From Mariniflexile sp. AS56 (GTDB lineage Bacteria; Bacteroidota; Bacteroidia; Flavobacteriales; Flavobacteriaceae): a stretch of 64,000 nt of DNA. Shown here in pieces: positions 61,942-64,000 of the stretch (positions are counted from its first letter, which is position 1; each line of letters starts with the position of its first letter). Where the stretch lies: contig NZ_JAUPED010000002.1 of assembly GCF_030552475.1 (NCBI RefSeq), positions 248,001 through 312,000 of the forward strand, written 5' to 3'. A model generated the notes under the pieces. It was not told where the DNA came from and did no database searches. It worked only from the letters and a program-made list of their open reading frames with translations. The position numbers were made by a program, and so were the translations under genes.

Positions 61942-62308
61942 CTTTCACCTTGTAGGCAATCCCTTTTTGTTTTTTTGTATCACCCACATAAGAGTATTCG
62001 TAGGTGTATGAAGAATCTGTGGTTGTTAGTATTTTTAAATGAATATCCTTTCGTTCTGCCATATTCTTTGGGTTTATGGTTTTGAAAATAACTTCACAGT
62101 CATTTATCCAGCGTAATTGAGAAGAATCTGTTTTCTTATTGTAAATTTCGATTTGCAGCGCTTCTGTACGATTGAATTTCGATTTATACAATTCACCATC
62201 AATAGTGACCTCGCTGTAGAATTCACCTGTCTTAAAATCGGTGCAATTACGAGAAGTTTCGTAGCAGCTAAAAAAACTCAATAAAACGAAGAGGTATACT
62301 AATTTCAT
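61934..62308 (-). CDS. small exported protein of the family mislabelled DNA topoisomerase IV
   Basis: A 124-residue protein with a lipoprotein-like start (KLVYLFVLLSFFSCYETSRN; Cys15). The mature part (NCTDFKTGEFYSEVTIDGEL, RWINDCEVIFKTINPKNMAE, YEYSYVGDTKKQKGIAYKVK) is a compact beta domain. I recall flavobacterial homologues carrying the label DNA topoisomerase IV, which the sequence does not support. Function unknown; probably a periplasmic or outer-membrane lipoprotein. Confidence 0.72.
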   Translation of the reverse strand: MKLVYLFVLLSFFSCYETSRNCTDFKTGEFYSEVTIDGELYKSKFNRTEALQIEIYNKKTDSSQLRWINDCEVIFKTINPKNMAERKDIHLKILTTTDSSYTYEYSYVGDTKKQKGIAYKVKAN

Positions 62309-62349
62309 AATTAAAAATTTCAGTACAAAACTACTAAACTTAAATAGTT

Positions 62350-62754
62350 TTAATTCTGAAAATTTTTAAAACTTCCGTCAGAATAAAAAATAACAATGCG
62401 TTCTATTGTTTTATCATCTTTTATCTGGGGCTCTATATGATTCTCAATTACAGGAAGAGGTGATGGTGTTGCAATTGGTATTTCTGGTGTTGTTGGTTTA
62501 ACCGTGTTTTGATCGACGGTTTTATTTGATGACGGAAATTCACCTTTACCATTTAGTAGCCAATACAATTCAACTTCCGGAAAAGCAGAAAGTATCTTTA
62601 AAACAAATTCCAAGCTTGGTTTATTTCTACCCGATAAAATATGCGATATACTAGAGCGTTGCACGCCTATCTTTTCAGCGAAAGAGGATGCGGATTCTCC
62701 GTAGTAATCGATGACTTTTTGCAGTCTTTTAGTAAAAGCTTCTGTGTTTATCAT
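62350..62754 (-). CDS. XRE-family helix-turn-helix transcriptional regulator
   Basis: A 134-residue regulator. The HTH is SSFAEKIGVQRSSISHILSG followed by RNKPSLEFVLKILSAFPEVE, the lambda-repressor/XRE type common in flavobacteria. The C-terminal half is a proline/threonine-rich linker (TVKPTTPEIPIATPSPLP) and a short tail, with no protease or sensor domain visible. A perfect palindrome overlaps its own start codon (62754-62768), which suggests autorepression. Target genes may include the divergent carboxypeptidase. Confidence 0.88.
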   Translation of the reverse strand: MINTEAFTKRLQKVIDYYGESASSFAEKIGVQRSSISHILSGRNKPSLEFVLKILSAFPEVELYWLLNGKGEFPSSNKTVDQNTVKPTTPEIPIATPSPLPVIENHIEPQIKDDKTIERIVIFYSDGSFKNFQN

Positions 62755-63030
62755 TGTAACTGTTACAAATGTGTTTTAACGTTACAAATGTAGCATAATA
62801 AGTCTGAACGAAACGTAAATACTGTGTTAAATATTGATTCATAGTAAATTAAAGCTTTAACATATGTGGTTTAATAAACTGAAAACAAGTCATTTAGTAT
62901 GTCATTTTAATTAATCTATGAATTTCGTTTACATTCTTAATCAAATGCTTGTTTCTCATGTATAACATTGTAAACAAAACAAGTGTTTTTGTTGTTTACA
63001 ATTGTAAATTAGTAATTGTTTACATTTGTA
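62754..63030. promoter_or_regulatory. divergent promoter region with repeated TGTAAA/C palindromes
   Basis: TTGTAAC-T-GTTACAA (62754-62768) overlaps the XRE start codon. TACA-AA-TGTA (62783-62792) and TACA-TT-TGTA (63021-63030) contain the -7 boxes TACATTTG for XRE and the carboxypeptidase, respectively. ATTGTAAACAA (62967-62977) and TTGTTTACAAT (62992-63002) form an 11-base inverted repeat, and TTTACAATTGTAAA (62995-63008) is a perfect palindrome. More GTTTACA copies lie near 62929 and 63017. The shared half-site is TTGTAA(A/C). Confidence 0.55.
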
Positions 63031-63045
63031 GCCTAAATTAGTAAC

Positions 63046-64000
63046 ATGCAAACAGAACTTATAGAATCATTATTTTCAACGTATAAAGAATCAACTTTAA
63101 ACCACCGTTATATTACCAATAAACACATCGAACCTTTGTTGGAAAATATGGCTCATAAAGTGCAAATGGAGACCCTTGGTCATTCCGTTTTAAATCGCCC
63201 TATTTATGGTATTAAAATAGGTACAGGCTCTAAGCGTATTCTTATGTGGTCTCAAATGCATGGTAACGAATCGACCACAACAAAGGCTTTGTTTGATCTA
63301 TTAAACACGCTTTTTGATGAGAATTCATCTGTAAGCCACATTTTAAATGCGTGTACCTTATATATAATACCTATTTTAAGTCCTGACGGGGCAAATGCCT
63401 ATACCCGTATAAATGCCAATCACATCGATTTAAATAGAGATGCTCAAGATTTAACACAACCAGAAAGTAAGGTGTTACGAGCAGCCTTTAACGCCTTTAA
63501 ACCTCACTATTGTTATAATTTACATGGGCAACGTACTATTTTTAGTGCGGGTAAGACTAATAACCCTGCTACAATCTCTTTTCTGGCACCGGCTCAAGAT
63601 GAGGCATGTACCATTACCCCAAATAGAAAAAGGGTTATGGAGGTTATTGCTGTCATGAATGAAGCGCTACAAGCCGTTATACCCAATCATGTAGGGGTTT
63701 ATGATGATGCCTTTAATATAAACTGTGTTGGAGATGCATTTCAATGTGAAAACGTGCCAACTATTTTGTTTGAAGCAGGGCATTCACCTAATGATTATGG
63801 TAGGGAAGAAACAAGACGTCTTATTTATATGTCTTATATCGCTTCGTTAGATTATATTTCAAAAAATGAAGTATCTGGTGCTTATTATGAACCTTATTTG
63901 TCGATTCCAGAGAATGAAAAATTATTTTTAGACATTATTATTAAGAATGCTAAAATAGGAAGGGGTAAAGAAGCTATTATAACAGATATAGGAATTTTAT
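63046..64000 (+). CDS. M14-family zinc carboxypeptidase, cut by the right edge
   Basis: The ATG at 63046 opens a frame that stays open to the window end, giving 318 visible residues. The zinc-binding pair is in WSQMHGNESTTTKALFD, the third ligand histidine in YNLHGQRTIFSA, and the catalytic glutamate in TILFEAGHSPNDYG; IPILSPDGANAYTRINANHI with DLNRDAQ is the substrate region. No signal peptide, so probably cytosolic. Members trim C-terminal residues from peptides or cell-wall fragments. It has a -7 box (TACATTTG) and lies divergent from the XRE gene. Confidence 0.88.
   Translation, partial: MQTELIESLFSTYKESTLNHRYITNKHIEPLLENMAHKVQMETLGHSVLNRPIYGIKIGTGSKRILMWSQMHGNESTTTKALFDLLNTLFDENSSVSHILNACTLYIIPILSPDGANAYTRINANHIDLNRDAQDLTQPESKVLRAAFNAFKPHYCYNLHGQRTIFSAGKTNNPATISFLAPAQDEACTITPNRKRVMEVIAVMNEALQAVIPNHVGVYDDAFNINCVGDAFQCENVPTILFEAGHSPNDYGREETRRLIYMSYIASLDYISKNEVSGAYYEPYLSIPENEKLFLDIIIKNAKIGRGKEAIITDIGIL

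Noticed and set aside
1-64000. Defence island, prophage or integrative element
   Set aside because: No integrase, transposase, phage structural gene, toxin-antitoxin pair, CRISPR array or tRNA-associated direct repeat was found; the single HsdR-N domain is not sufficient evidence.

Overview
The window is AT-rich chromosomal DNA from a member of the Flavobacteriaceae (Bacteroidota). The evidence is the gene content (menaquinone genes, a CarboxypepD_reg/beta-barrel TonB-type receptor, DUF4834, a YfhO-family protein, a sphingolipid-type alpha-oxoamine synthase, a CAL67264-type small membrane protein), frequent TAnnTTTG-like -7 promoter elements in place of E. coli-type boxes, and the general absence of Shine-Dalgarno sequences. 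I see no rRNA, tRNA, insertion sequence, prophage or CRISPR array. It reads as core genome with small lineage-specific inserts. Genus-level placement is not possible from the sequence alone.

Layout. 1-5 kb: an HsdR-N nuclease-domain protein, holA, a gluconolactonase-like lipoprotein, a YfcC-type carboxylate carrier, ung and a small membrane protein. 5-12 kb: a menaquinone cluster (menB, menA, menC, menE) interleaved with a secreted protein, a UPF0173 hydrolase and a CPBP protease. 12-18 kb: a carboxyltransferase, a redox operon (FMN reductase, GNAT, MarR, pirin) with a palindromic operator, and a GHL10 glycoside hydrolase. 18-27 kb: a structured non-coding RNA candidate, a CAL67264-type protein, ettA, two small membrane proteins, nudK, a GNAT and arginase-fold pair, a coiled-coil membrane protein, a Crp/Fnr regulator, fumC and a 1-Cys peroxiredoxin. 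27-35 kb: a 58-residue protein, a TonB-type receptor, arsC-like, HAD and prfB genes (prfB with its programmed frameshift), and a large repeat lipoprotein. 35-43 kb: threonine aldolase, YbaB, oligopeptidase B, and a PLP synthase plus alpha-oxoamine synthase plus GNAT group that may make sulfonolipid or sphingolipid. 43-49 kb: a surface-glycan operon (DUF4834, YfhO, glycosyltransferase, flippase). 49-54 kb: two paralogous secreted proteins, each behind a sigma-54-like promoter, flanking a TetR/SDR/lipoprotein cassette. 54-64 kb: uvrA, an ECF sigma factor with a 48-residue partner, a cysteine-free endonuclease III homologue, bcp, an unknown 490-residue protein, an MBL hydrolase, small unknowns, an XRE regulator with an operator array, and an M14 carboxypeptidase cut by the right edge.

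The observations I rate highest are: the matching sigma-54-like elements upstream of two paralogous secreted proteins; a lipoprotein with Cys/Gln motifs resembling an internal thioester adhesin domain, followed by tandem repeats; the structured RNA candidate near 18.1 kb; the candidate sulfonolipid locus near 39-42 kb; and the repeated TGTAAA/C-type palindromes between the XRE gene and the carboxypeptidase.
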